Part shown: positions 1 to 8,033 of the stretch, piece after piece
Layout: the number at the start of each line of letters is the position of its first letter
How positions within the stretch are numbered: the stretch's first letter is position 1
Assembly: GCA_021827245.1 (NCBI GenBank)
Contig: JAKAWN010000012.1
Coordinates: forward strand, 1 to 39,535
Direction of reading: 5' to 3'
DNA from: Acidobacteriota bacterium
Lineage (GTDB): Bacteria > Acidobacteriota > Terriglobia > UBA7540
Length of the DNA: 39,535 nucleotides
Program-made: the position numbers and the translations under genes
Notes under the pieces: generated by a model
What the model was told of the DNA's origin: nothing
The model's input: the letters and a program-made list of their open reading frames with translations, nothing else
Databases searched by the model: none

Positions 1-1
1 G

Positions 2-769
2 GTGGTGGTCAAGTGGCTGCGCGAATTCCATCTCACCCATGCCAGAAAGGCATTTGCGCGCGAAGTGCGTTTGCTGCAACGAAAGCTGCGAGGGTTGGTT
101 CCACTACTTTTCGCCGATACGAATGCGCAGCGTCCCTACTACGTAATGCCCTTTTTCGGCGGTGGAACCTTGACTCAATATGCTGGTCGGCTCGGCGAGA
201 GCCAACTGCAGGCTGTTGGAACGGAATTGGCTCGGACTTTGGCCGACCTTCACGGTGCCTTCGAGGCGCATGGCGATGTGAAGCCGGACAACGTTCTCGT
301 CAACCGAGAGGGGCGAGTTGAACTTGCAGATCCCCTGGGGAACGGAACTGTTTTCACTATCTTATTTTCAGCAAATCACGGCGGCACCCCAGGATACTGG
401 GCACCAGAAGTGCGCGCTGGAGGGCCGATTTCGCGCACCGCAGATGTATATTCGTATGGTGCCACAATGTATCATCTGCTCACTGGTTGGAGACCCCAGG
501 ACGGTCAGCAGCTTGACGTCGAGTTAGAGGCGTCCGGAGGAAGTCCCAAGATCCGAGAGATAATTTCCGCTTGTTGCCGCTCTAACCCGAATGCACGACC
601 GACTATGCACGATGTCCTTCGCATGCTTCGCGGCGAACAATGGGCCCAGATTGAAGTGCAACGAAAGCAATCTCAGCAGCTTGTTGCCGCGGCGTGCGCC
701 CTTGGGCTCCTTGTGGTCATCGGGGCCGCAGCGAAGACTTGCCCGCCACACTCGCCTGCAAGCATCTGA
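2..769 (+). CDS. Ser/Thr protein kinase, 5'-truncated by the window edge
   Basis: This is a eukaryotic-like (Hanks-type) protein kinase that would phosphorylate Ser or Thr on partner proteins. The visible part begins at the beta-3 lysine (VVVKWL), followed by an alpha-C glutamate (FAREV), the catalytic loop HGDVKPDN near residue 90, a Mg-binding motif that reads DPLG instead of DFG, and an activation segment ending GYWAPE. The HGD in place of HRD makes it a non-RD kinase. The glycine-rich loop lies outside the window, so the gene probably starts a few dozen codons upstream. A hydrophobic stretch near residues 228-245 could anchor the C-terminus in the membrane, with only a short tail beyond it. 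It converges on the DUF499 gene with 46 bp between the stops. Kinases occur in some phage-defence loci (PglW), but membership here is only inference. Confidence 0.8.
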   Translation: MVVKWLREFHLTHARKAFAREVRLLQRKLRGLVPLLFADTNAQRPYYVMPFFGGGTLTQYAGRLGESQLQAVGTELARTLADLHGAFEAHGDVKPDNVLVNREGRVELADPLGNGTVFTILFSANHGGTPGYWAPEVRAGGPISRTADVYSYGATMYHLLTGWRPQDGQQLDVELEASGGSPKIREIISACCRSNPNARPTMHDVLRMLRGEQWAQIEVQRKQSQQLVAAACALGLLVVIGAAAKTCPPHSPASI

Positions 770-815
770 TAGATAGAGCAGGAACAGGATTCTGCTGGCC
801 GCGTCTCTTGCCGGT

Positions 816-3635
816 TCAACCCTTTTCGACGCGCACAAGGCTTTCCAGACCCAAATCGCGGAGGGCTTGGCGAATCTCAGCCTCGACGTACTGGAGGTCC
901 TTCGCCGAGACGGTCAGCGACGCGTCCAGGCTGAGCGATAGGTCCGTGCCGGCTGTCCGCAGCTTTGGCAGAAGCCGCGTGCCGAGCCTGTTCCATTGTT
1001 CGGGCGGAACGGGCCCACGAAGAGCCAAATGCACCTGGGCATCCGCGGCAGGTCCGGCCGCCGGAGCAGCGGGAACCGGAGGTGGCTGTAACACCAGTTC
1101 ACTCGGCGTATGGGCAGCCCCAGGTACGCTCTGTTCTTCTGCTGCAGCCGCTGGCCCTTGCGTCGCCTTCTGAAGCTCCGCAGCGCGCGGGGCCTTCATC
1201 AAAAACGTCTTGCCGTCGAACAAAACCTCTTCCGGCCCAATAGTCTCTTTCCACCAAACTCGCTCGAAGCCGCCGTCGTGCGGCCCCGAACCCAGGCCGA
1301 AATCCCCCCTTTCGACGAAGCCGACAATCTTTCGGCGCAATTCGGCTTCCGGTTCGGGTAGGCGAATCAAACTCCCGTCTAGGAACGCCTGACGGAGCCC
1401 ATTGAGAGGCCACGCACCGCTTTCTTTCAATGCCGGTGGCCAGTTCCGCTCGATGTAGCCAGCGCCCACGGACTCATTGAGCAGTCCTTCGGCCTTCAAC
1501 GCCGCAATGACCCGCCCTCCCAAGCTCACGCCGCCACTCGAATGGCCGGCACCGAGGTCAATCACTCGCAAGCCGTCAGCCGCTGAAGGGTCCGCCGTTA
1601 TGAGATACCGATAGCTGGCCCAAACCTCGCCCTGCAGATCCCCTTCGGCTTCGCGGATGCTAGTTGTGACTTCCGTGCGCTCGGTCGCATCGAAATCGGT
1701 TCCCAAAAGGCCAGAGGAGAGATCGCCCGCCACTCTCTTCCAAGCCAAATACTGCTCAGCTTTTTCGCGCAAAGACTTCCCCGGCTTCCGGATAATCCAC
1801 ACCAGTGCAGCCGGATAGAATCGCTGCGAATTACCCCGCGTGTGCGTCCACGAAGCAACCTTCTTGCGTGTCTCACCTTCCTCATCCCAATCCAAGTCCG
1901 GATCTGCGACCACTAGAGTCAGCCTGGGCGTGTCGGGAACGTCATCGCCATTCGTGACGAGCGGCTCCCAGGGCAAAACGAAAGTTGCGCCCGATTCCAA
2001 TTTCACGCTCCGACCCTTCTCAAACTGTTCCCTCACGCAGTTCCGGATCGCCTTGGCCACTTCCCCTTCGTCTAGGCCGGCCTTGCGATCGCCCACGATC
2101 TTCTTGAGAGTTGGCTTGTAGCCGATGCGGTAGCCATCCGTCCCCACACGCCGGATGAAAAAAGCGCGTTTTTCCAGCGCAATTGCCGCGTTATCAACGG
2201 ATGTCGAGTCCGAGTCTGGCTCGCCCAGGGCGAAACGCAACTCGGGCAGGTGGGCAGCTTTGTCGGTTGCGACGCCGGTGGATTCAAACAAAATCGCCGT
2301 GCCGACGCGCCGGTGAATATCCACAAGTGAGCCGTTGCCCTTCCTGCTGGCATCCAGGGCTCTTGCGTGGCTCGAGTCTCCTGCGATGTCCACTTCAATT
2401 GCGGGCAGCAACCGCTGCTCGCCCAATTGTCCAAGAATCGCAGCTTGAAACTCGGGCACGTGCAAGGGCGCTGAGCCGAGTGTGATCAATGGCTCTTTCC
2501 TTGCGTAGCGGAAGGCCTCTCGTCCGGCCCACGAGATCCACTGAGCAAACATCGCCAGTGTGCCGCGGGTACGCTGGTAATGCGGCAGCCCCTGCCATTT
2601 CCGCTGGAACACCGAAATGGTCGCAGGATGGAACGGATAGGCGGCTTCGAACCGCGCCCGAAGGTGCTCACGCGCCTTGGCGTCCGTGGTAATCGTGTCC
2701 ACGGCCGTCCATTCCGGTGGCAGTTGCGCCCGCCGGTCGAAGCACCAATCCGCGTAGGCCTTGGCCACGGCCTTCCGAACCGAATCCTTGCCCAGATCCT
2801 CGAAGAGCCTTCGCCGCACGACCTCGCTGATCTCGCCTTCGTCATTCGCGATCAGGTCCTTGGCCACGCGATGAACGATCTTATCGATCCGGTCTAGCCA
2901 CATCTGGTCGAAATCGGTCATTTCAACGGGGCTGCGCGGCAAGCTCAGCATGGCGGCACAACCTGGAGCTCCGGTCATTGCGCGCACGACGTTGTCCAAG
3001 AAGGCGTAGAACGGTTCGGCCATGTCGCGGTGTCGATTGAAGAAATTCAGCACTTCATCGAACAGCAGCATCACACGACCGCCAGCGGCCTGGAAAACCT
3101 TCTGCAACGAATCCGTGCCCGGTGGCGAAGTGCGAGCTTTTGGCCCGAGAGCCTCGACGCCAGCAGCTCCAGCCACCTGCCGCGCCATATCAATCCAAGG
3201 CGTCTCTTTGCCTTCGGCTGGATCCCAGGCATTTCCAACGAAAACGGCCACCTTGGCCGCAGGCAGCCGGGTCAGGCCCCCGCTCTTGAGCAGGGACTGG
3301 ACGCCGGGATCTCCGGCCGATTCCTTGGGATGTTTGACGAGGTGGTAGAGCGCGGTGAGCGTGTGCGTCTTGCCGCCGCCGAATTGCGTGATCATGCTCA
3401 GGACGGGGGGCGTGCCCTGTGTCTCGCCGTCGAGCCTGCGCAAGACCAGTCCCAACTGCTCATTCAGCGCGCGAGTGAAACACGTGCGATCGAAGAATTT
3501 GCGCGCATCGCGATAGTCCTCCGGCGCCGTGCCGGCGACGACCTGCTCCAGCGCAATCGCAAATTCGTCAGGATTGAACGAGCGTCCTTCTCGGACTTCC
3601 GCTCGCGGCATCGTTACCTTGTACCAAGGCTCCAT
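816..3635 (-). CDS. DUF499-family AAA+ ATPase (DISARM-related defence)
   Basis: This 939-aa protein matches the DUF499 family of large P-loop ATPases found beside DUF1156 methyltransferases in anti-phage loci. The N-terminus has the family pattern (PWYKVTMPRAEVREGR), Walker A is FGGGKTHT at residues 85-92, and Walker B is MLLFDEV at about 189-195. The C-terminal half contains a Pro/Ala-rich linker (about residues 845-880), then a final alpha/beta domain. ATP hydrolysis probably drives remodelling or movement of a DNA-bound complex, but the exact role in the family is not settled. It is the last gene of the six-gene operon, 84 bp after the upstream gene. The start chosen is the ATG at 3635 because the conserved N-terminal motif begins there. 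No truncation is visible. Confidence 0.88.
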   Translation of the reverse strand: MEPWYKVTMPRAEVREGRSFNPDEFAIALEQVVAGTAPEDYRDARKFFDRTCFTRALNEQLGLVLRRLDGETQGTPPVLSMITQFGGGKTHTLTALYHLVKHPKESAGDPGVQSLLKSGGLTRLPAAKVAVFVGNAWDPAEGKETPWIDMARQVAGAAGVEALGPKARTSPPGTDSLQKVFQAAGGRVMLLFDEVLNFFNRHRDMAEPFYAFLDNVVRAMTGAPGCAAMLSLPRSPVEMTDFDQMWLDRIDKIVHRVAKDLIANDEGEISEVVRRRLFEDLGKDSVRKAVAKAYADWCFDRRAQLPPEWTAVDTITTDAKAREHLRARFEAAYPFHPATISVFQRKWQGLPHYQRTRGTLAMFAQWISWAGREAFRYARKEPLITLGSAPLHVPEFQAAILGQLGEQRLLPAIEVDIAGDSSHARALDASRKGNGSLVDIHRRVGTAILFESTGVATDKAAHLPELRFALGEPDSDSTSVDNAAIALEKRAFFIRRVGTDGYRIGYKPTLKKIVGDRKAGLDEGEVAKAIRNCVREQFEKGRSVKLESGATFVLPWEPLVTNGDDVPDTPRLTLVVADPDLDWDEEGETRKKVASWTHTRGNSQRFYPAALVWIIRKPGKSLREKAEQYLAWKRVAGDLSSGLLGTDFDATERTEVTTSIREAEGDLQGEVWASYRYLITADPSAADGLRVIDLGAGHSSGGVSLGGRVIAALKAEGLLNESVGAGYIERNWPPALKESGAWPLNGLRQAFLDGSLIRLPEPEAELRRKIVGFVERGDFGLGSGPHDGGFERVWWKETIGPEEVLFDGKTFLMKAPRAAELQKATQGPAAAAEEQSVPGAAHTPSELVLQPPPVPAAPAAGPAADAQVHLALRGPVPPEQWNRLGTRLLPKLRTAGTDLSLSLDASLTVSAKDLQYVEAEIRQALRDLGLESLVRVEKG

Positions 3636-3719
3636 CGAAAACCGATCCCTGTTTCGAACCTCGGGCCAAAGTCTACCGCAGTGCCCAGGTTCTGTTCATA
3701 GGGCTTGGTGCCAAATTCG

Positions 3720-5015
3720 CTAAGGGCCGACCTTCCGTGCTGCGTGGATCAGGACCAATGCATCCAACACGGCTTGCGACAACGCGCAGGCAGCGTCCAT
3801 GACACGAAGATTAGCTTCCCAGAATACGTTGGAAACCGGCCGCTGCCTTGCACGCGAGAATTCGGCAAGAACGTCGGCCAAATGTTGGTCCTTAAGGTGG
3901 ACCCCCCTCCCTTGTTTCTCCCCGAAGGGGGAGAAAAGCCGGATCTTTTCCGCACGCACATCGCAATCCGACAAATCCACTTCAACGGTGGCTTCGAAGG
4001 GCAGCACATGATGAAAAGCGTGGTTTCTTGCTTCCGAAACAACCGCTTGATACTCATCCAGCTTTTCTTTGCGTCCCAGCGCCGCCCATGGCAGTGAAGC
4101 GAAGGCGTTGTAAAGCGCCCACTGTTTGTCCACAGTGCACCAGAAGACGAGGGGTTTTAGGTCACAAACGCTCATAAAGAGGAAAAGTAGTGGAAGCACA
4201 TCGGCGCTGAAGTTGTACGCGATTCTCAGCACCTCGTGGAGTGCTTGGCCATTCGTGCCAGAACTTTGGAGCAGCTTGAGGGCTTTCCGGTATTCGGTTG
4301 TTTGACCGAGCAGGGAGTCCACAATCTGTCCAAGTGTGGTCTCCTTCGGTGTGACTCCTTTTCCCTTTGGTATCACGACCTCCGTGGTCGCTCCGTCCAA
4401 CAAGGCGTCGTATGCCTTTGCGATTTTTCGACGATCTTCGGCACCCAGGCCACCCCGCTCGCTCAGATCGGTGCTGATCCTGTCAAGCAAATCCTCGATC
4501 GGCATTATCCTTTTCAGGGCGTAAATGCCGGCTTCCACCTTCTCGAAGTCCTCGGAGAGCGATGGCGAAAGCCGAAGCTCATTGACGCCATCTGCATCGA
4601 CCGACTGCGCGGAAGGCCGGAGTCCTTTAACTGTGCCAATGAGGACAAAAACCAAATCACCCACCGAAGCGAGTTCCTGGGAGATGGCGTCGTGAAGGGA
4701 AACAGTCTGGGGAACATCTTCGGACGCGAGAAGCCGGTAGTGAACCTTCAGTGTCTGGTCCTGTAGTACGCCAACTGAGTCCGAAGCGATCCGCTTTCCG
4801 GCCAAGGAAACCTTGGCCGCAAGCCGTTTCTGAGACTGAAGTGTCTTGACAAACCGTTTCTCCCGATAAAGGAAAGAGCTATTGATGATGAGTTGTAGAT
4901 CGTTGCGATGGCCGATGGCCTCAACGGTTCCAGCGTCCGTCTTTCCTATCTGCTCGATAGTAGTCTTAACCGCGGTCTGAATCTTGTTCTCTATCGCAAT
5001 TCGTGGGCTGGGCAA
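3720..5015 (-). CDS. Unknown 431-aa protein with HEPN-like RNxxxH motif in a defence operon
   Basis: I do not recognise a family over the whole length. The protein is soluble, with no signal peptide and no clear transmembrane segment beyond a hydrophobic patch around residues 270-292. The notable feature is SEARNHAFHH at residues 327-336: RNHAFH fits the R-(N/D)-x3-H signature of HEPN nucleases and HEPN toxins, and it is preceded by a helical-looking stretch. The start is a TTG at 5015, supported by an AGGAGG at 5020-5025 that overlaps the stop of the methyltransferase gene, 9 bp upstream. This ties its translation to the methyltransferase. In related loci I recall a small DUF3780 protein near this position; this protein is far longer and need not be related. 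A nuclease or effector role is inference from one short motif. Confidence 0.75.
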   Translation of the reverse strand: MPSPRIAIENKIQTAVKTTIEQIGKTDAGTVEAIGHRNDLQLIINSSFLYREKRFVKTLQSQKRLAAKVSLAGKRIASDSVGVLQDQTLKVHYRLLASEDVPQTVSLHDAISQELASVGDLVFVLIGTVKGLRPSAQSVDADGVNELRLSPSLSEDFEKVEAGIYALKRIMPIEDLLDRISTDLSERGGLGAEDRRKIAKAYDALLDGATTEVVIPKGKGVTPKETTLGQIVDSLLGQTTEYRKALKLLQSSGTNGQALHEVLRIAYNFSADVLPLLFLFMSVCDLKPLVFWCTVDKQWALYNAFASLPWAALGRKEKLDEYQAVVSEARNHAFHHVLPFEATVEVDLSDCDVRAEKIRLFSPFGEKQGRGVHLKDQHLADVLAEFSRARQRPVSNVFWEANLRVMDAACALSQAVLDALVLIHAARKVGP

Positions 5016-5019
5016 GCGA

Positions 5020-5025
5020 CCTCCT
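5020..5025 (-). promoter_or_regulatory. Ribosome binding site for the TTG start at 5015
   Basis: A perfect AGGAGG lies four bases before a TTG codon and overlaps the last base of the methyltransferase stop codon. It is the main reason for accepting the TTG start of the HEPN-like gene, since no ATG lies nearby in frame. Confidence 0.7.
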
Positions 5026-8000
5026 CACCTCGGCACGGCCAGGAGCATAGCATCGAGGAGGCGTTTTTCCTCGGAATCCTTCGGGTAAAGTGCTGAAAGA
5101 GCATTCGCCAAGCGCAGGAAGTCGGGGCTGCGATCGATCTCGGCTTCGATCAGCGAGCGCAGCGCCGTGGCCTCGCCTCGCGCCTGGAGCAGCATGGCTG
5201 CGTGGACGTGATCGAGCGTTGTGCGATCAGGGCGGGGAGCCAAGGCTTCGGCCTCTTCACGTTTCTTCCCTCGGCCACGATGAGCCGCGCCTGACTGTTT
5301 GGATCTCGCCGCACCTTCCGGTTGTTCCGGAAAAAGCATGAACTGCAGATCGCGACCGCCAGTGCGTTCGAGCGCCCGGGCGACGGCATGGGCTCCGGTC
5401 GTGCCGAAAAGCTGGCCTTCACGCTCGTAGACCGGGAGTAAGCGCACAATGCCCTTTTTCACCTCGATGATCCGCCCATCCCAATTTTCGAGATGAATTC
5501 CCAGTGGCTGGGCGAAACGGCGAACCACGTCATAGATCAACGTGTAGCCCTTTGGGGCCTTCCCGGAAACCTCTTCTTCATCCTCTTCCGCCTCGTCCTC
5601 CTCAGGGTCGGCTTCCGCAGCGCCGCCAGCGCTCCCATTCGTCGATTGCAATGTCCATAGGAAAAGAGCTGTCAGCCGAGCGTCTTCTTCAAGCGCGCCC
5701 GCTGCGCCGTTCCGCGCCCCGGCCTCGGCCATGCCCAAGACCTGTTGCAACGCCGCCCGGCCCACGACCTCCCACACCTTTTCGAGGAATTCCGCCAGCT
5801 TGACCTCGCGCCCGTCAGCGGTTTCCACCTTTTCGTAACTGCTGAAAAGTTCCAACGCCGGACCGATACAAGAGAAAACGAGGTCGGCTCCTCGAATCCC
5901 TTCACCTGATAGTCGTTCCATCCAATCCCCAACGCGCTTCGGCAATTCACGGAGGATGTCTTCCCATCCCCCGGCCCCGGCGTTTTCGTGCCGGGGACGA
6001 CAGACGAGATGAACGCTGGCAGCCAAGGCGGCGGATTCCCGAGCCCGCAGCCGATTAGCCATTTCGGTTGTAATTGGCCATGACGCCGTAACTGTCCAGC
6101 CCCCCTTCAACATACCTGAAATCAAGGCCTCCCAACCTTCCGTCGTCTTGTGAGCAAAGACCACGGAACCTATTCCGTCGCGTTGTAGGGCCCTATCACC
6201 TTCGGTAAACGCAGCGGACATCGAAGACTCAAAGTAGGCTTTGTCCTTTTTTCTGCCTTCAGACGTTGTTTTGGTCTCATCTTGAACGATCTCAGGACTC
6301 TTGGGTGTGAGCGAATTCCCGGGCTCGAATCGGTTGTGGAACAATGGGCCGTCGGGCGATGCCCGGCGCAGCCAGACATAAAAGAAGTCAGAGAGGTCGG
6401 CGTACGGAACCGCATCATAGTAGGGAGGGTCTGTAAACCATATGGCCACCGAGCCCCCGGGGATGGCTGGTTGGCGAGCGTCAGCTTGATGAGCCTGGCC
6501 TGCTCGATCAAAGAGAGTGGTAACCCCTTCCGCACATTGACTTGTTACCTCGAGCGCGTGCGTCCAGCTTCCGGTGGAGTCCGACAGGACCATAGCCTCC
6601 GCAAAGTCCCACACCATGGGTAGCGCCTGCCTTCCGTACACCCCCTCGACGGTTTCCATATAGGGTTCAGCGCGCCACCTGCTAAGCGAAGTGCTTCTGT
6701 CGAGCACATGGCTGAGCGTCAAACTAGCCACTTCGCCAACGACGCGGTCATCGCCGTGTTTGCTGACTGACCGAGAAAGGGCGAGAAGCGCCAACTTTTG
6801 TCGCATTGAAAGGAGGTCGCCCCACTCGAGCATACCGTAACGCTGGACGCGGAATCCCAGAGTGCCAATCGGCGGGAGAGGTTCATTTGGTACGGGGCAT
6901 AGGCTTTTGCGACCGCCCTTTTCCCATTCGTCGAGGATTTCTTCTAGCTGCCGCTGTGCCTTCCAGACAGCTTGGTAATCAGAGAGCTCCGGCGGGCGGT
7001 AGTTTCTGCCTTTTGCATCGTCACTTAGCGTCACAACGGCAAGCAGTCGCGCTCCACCAGTACGCCAGCCTTGTTTATCGAAGATCACATCGGCGCCGCC
7101 ATGCTGGGCTGCGAGTTGAGCGCGGACTCGATCCGGAGCTAGTGGCTTATTGCACGCAGGGCAGGCCGCTTTGGCTCCGGAGACCGTTCCGCTGTGCACC
7201 TCAACCACGGATTTAGGCTCAAAAATCTGGAATTCGATTCGCGGCGTGTCGTCTTTCGGCCGAACCACCTTGTACCTCAGCGCCCGCAACCGCTTTGCCT
7301 TCTTGCAAAGCCAAAACGACCGCATCAGCGGAATCTCGGCACCGCAGTTTGCCGCTTCACATCGAACGGTGCGCGCCCAGAGATACGCGATAGGCCGCGA
7401 CCCATCCGGATCAATCGGATAAAATTCAGCCAGTTCCTTTTTCGCCTCTTCCTTGATCTGCTGCCCGACGCGGCGCAATTCATCGGCCAAGCCAGGTCCG
7501 TGACGCGGAATGTCTTCGAGCAGCACCTTGAGAATCAAACAAGCGACCGGATTCAAATCGCTGGCAAAGGCATCGCAGCCGACGCGCAGGGCTTCGAGCG
7601 GAATCGAACCGCCGCCGGCGAACGGATCCACAACCAGCGGCGGTTCTTTACCGTGCGCTGCCTTTACAAGGCCTCGGGCGCATTCGAGATATGTGGCATT
7701 CGCTGAATTGTCCCAATTGGCGAAATCAGCGATGAACTTCAGGAGGGCTTTCCGCAGGTCGTCCTCTGTCGCGCCCAGGGGAATCATCGGCACGGGACTG
7801 AGCAACCGTCGCGCCGCTGCTTTGAATTCTACCGGGCAGTGCTCGTCACACGGATCCGGCAGCAGAAGCGCCATCAGCATCGCTCGACATGCCGCCAGCG
7901 GGCGTCGCGCCCACCACAGGTGCAGCGTTGAAGGGTGCCCATGCCGAATAGACTTTTCCCGGGCCGAGTGCTTGCTCACCTCGGCCACCGGAAAATCCAT

Positions 8001-8033
8001 CTCCGCTAGCCGTTTGCACTCCCGTGGAATCAC
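5025..8033 (-). CDS. DUF1156 adenine-specific DNA methyltransferase
   Basis: This is a large gamma/beta-type amino-methyltransferase that would modify host DNA so that it is recognised as self. The DUF1156 N-terminus (SAREKSIRHGHPS, then HLWWARRPLA) is intact. The SAM-binding motif I is DPFAGGGSIPLEA at residues 136-148 and catalytic motif IV is DPPYYD at residues 535-540, about 400 residues apart. The insert carries CxxxxC and CPAC pairs that may bind zinc. An acidic run sits near residue 820. The GTG at 8033 gives a 1002-aa protein. It forms a GTGA overlap with the stop of the upstream ATPase gene and starts just before the conserved PRECKRLAE segment; a longer reading to 8126 is open but adds 31 unconserved-looking residues. 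Adenine specificity follows from the DPPY motif; the target site is unknown. Confidence 0.9.
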   Translation of the reverse strand: MIPRECKRLAEMDFPVAEVSKHSAREKSIRHGHPSTLHLWWARRPLAACRAMLMALLLPDPCDEHCPVEFKAAARRLLSPVPMIPLGATEDDLRKALLKFIADFANWDNSANATYLECARGLVKAAHGKEPPLVVDPFAGGGSIPLEALRVGCDAFASDLNPVACLILKVLLEDIPRHGPGLADELRRVGQQIKEEAKKELAEFYPIDPDGSRPIAYLWARTVRCEAANCGAEIPLMRSFWLCKKAKRLRALRYKVVRPKDDTPRIEFQIFEPKSVVEVHSGTVSGAKAACPACNKPLAPDRVRAQLAAQHGGADVIFDKQGWRTGGARLLAVVTLSDDAKGRNYRPPELSDYQAVWKAQRQLEEILDEWEKGGRKSLCPVPNEPLPPIGTLGFRVQRYGMLEWGDLLSMRQKLALLALSRSVSKHGDDRVVGEVASLTLSHVLDRSTSLSRWRAEPYMETVEGVYGRQALPMVWDFAEAMVLSDSTGSWTHALEVTSQCAEGVTTLFDRAGQAHQADARQPAIPGGSVAIWFTDPPYYDAVPYADLSDFFYVWLRRASPDGPLFHNRFEPGNSLTPKSPEIVQDETKTTSEGRKKDKAYFESSMSAAFTEGDRALQRDGIGSVVFAHKTTEGWEALISGMLKGGWTVTASWPITTEMANRLRARESAALAASVHLVCRPRHENAGAGGWEDILRELPKRVGDWMERLSGEGIRGADLVFSCIGPALELFSSYEKVETADGREVKLAEFLEKVWEVVGRAALQQVLGMAEAGARNGAAGALEEDARLTALFLWTLQSTNGSAGGAAEADPEEDEAEEDEEEVSGKAPKGYTLIYDVVRRFAQPLGIHLENWDGRIIEVKKGIVRLLPVYEREGQLFGTTGAHAVARALERTGGRDLQFMLFPEQPEGAARSKQSGAAHRGRGKKREEAEALAPRPDRTTLDHVHAAMLLQARGEATALRSLIEAEIDRSPDFLRLANALSALYPKDSEEKRLLDAMLLAVPR

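Noticed and set aside
769..816. Intrinsic terminator between the kinase and the DUF499 gene
   Set aside because: Only a 5-bp AGCAG/CTGCT stem without a T-run can be drawn, too weak to call.
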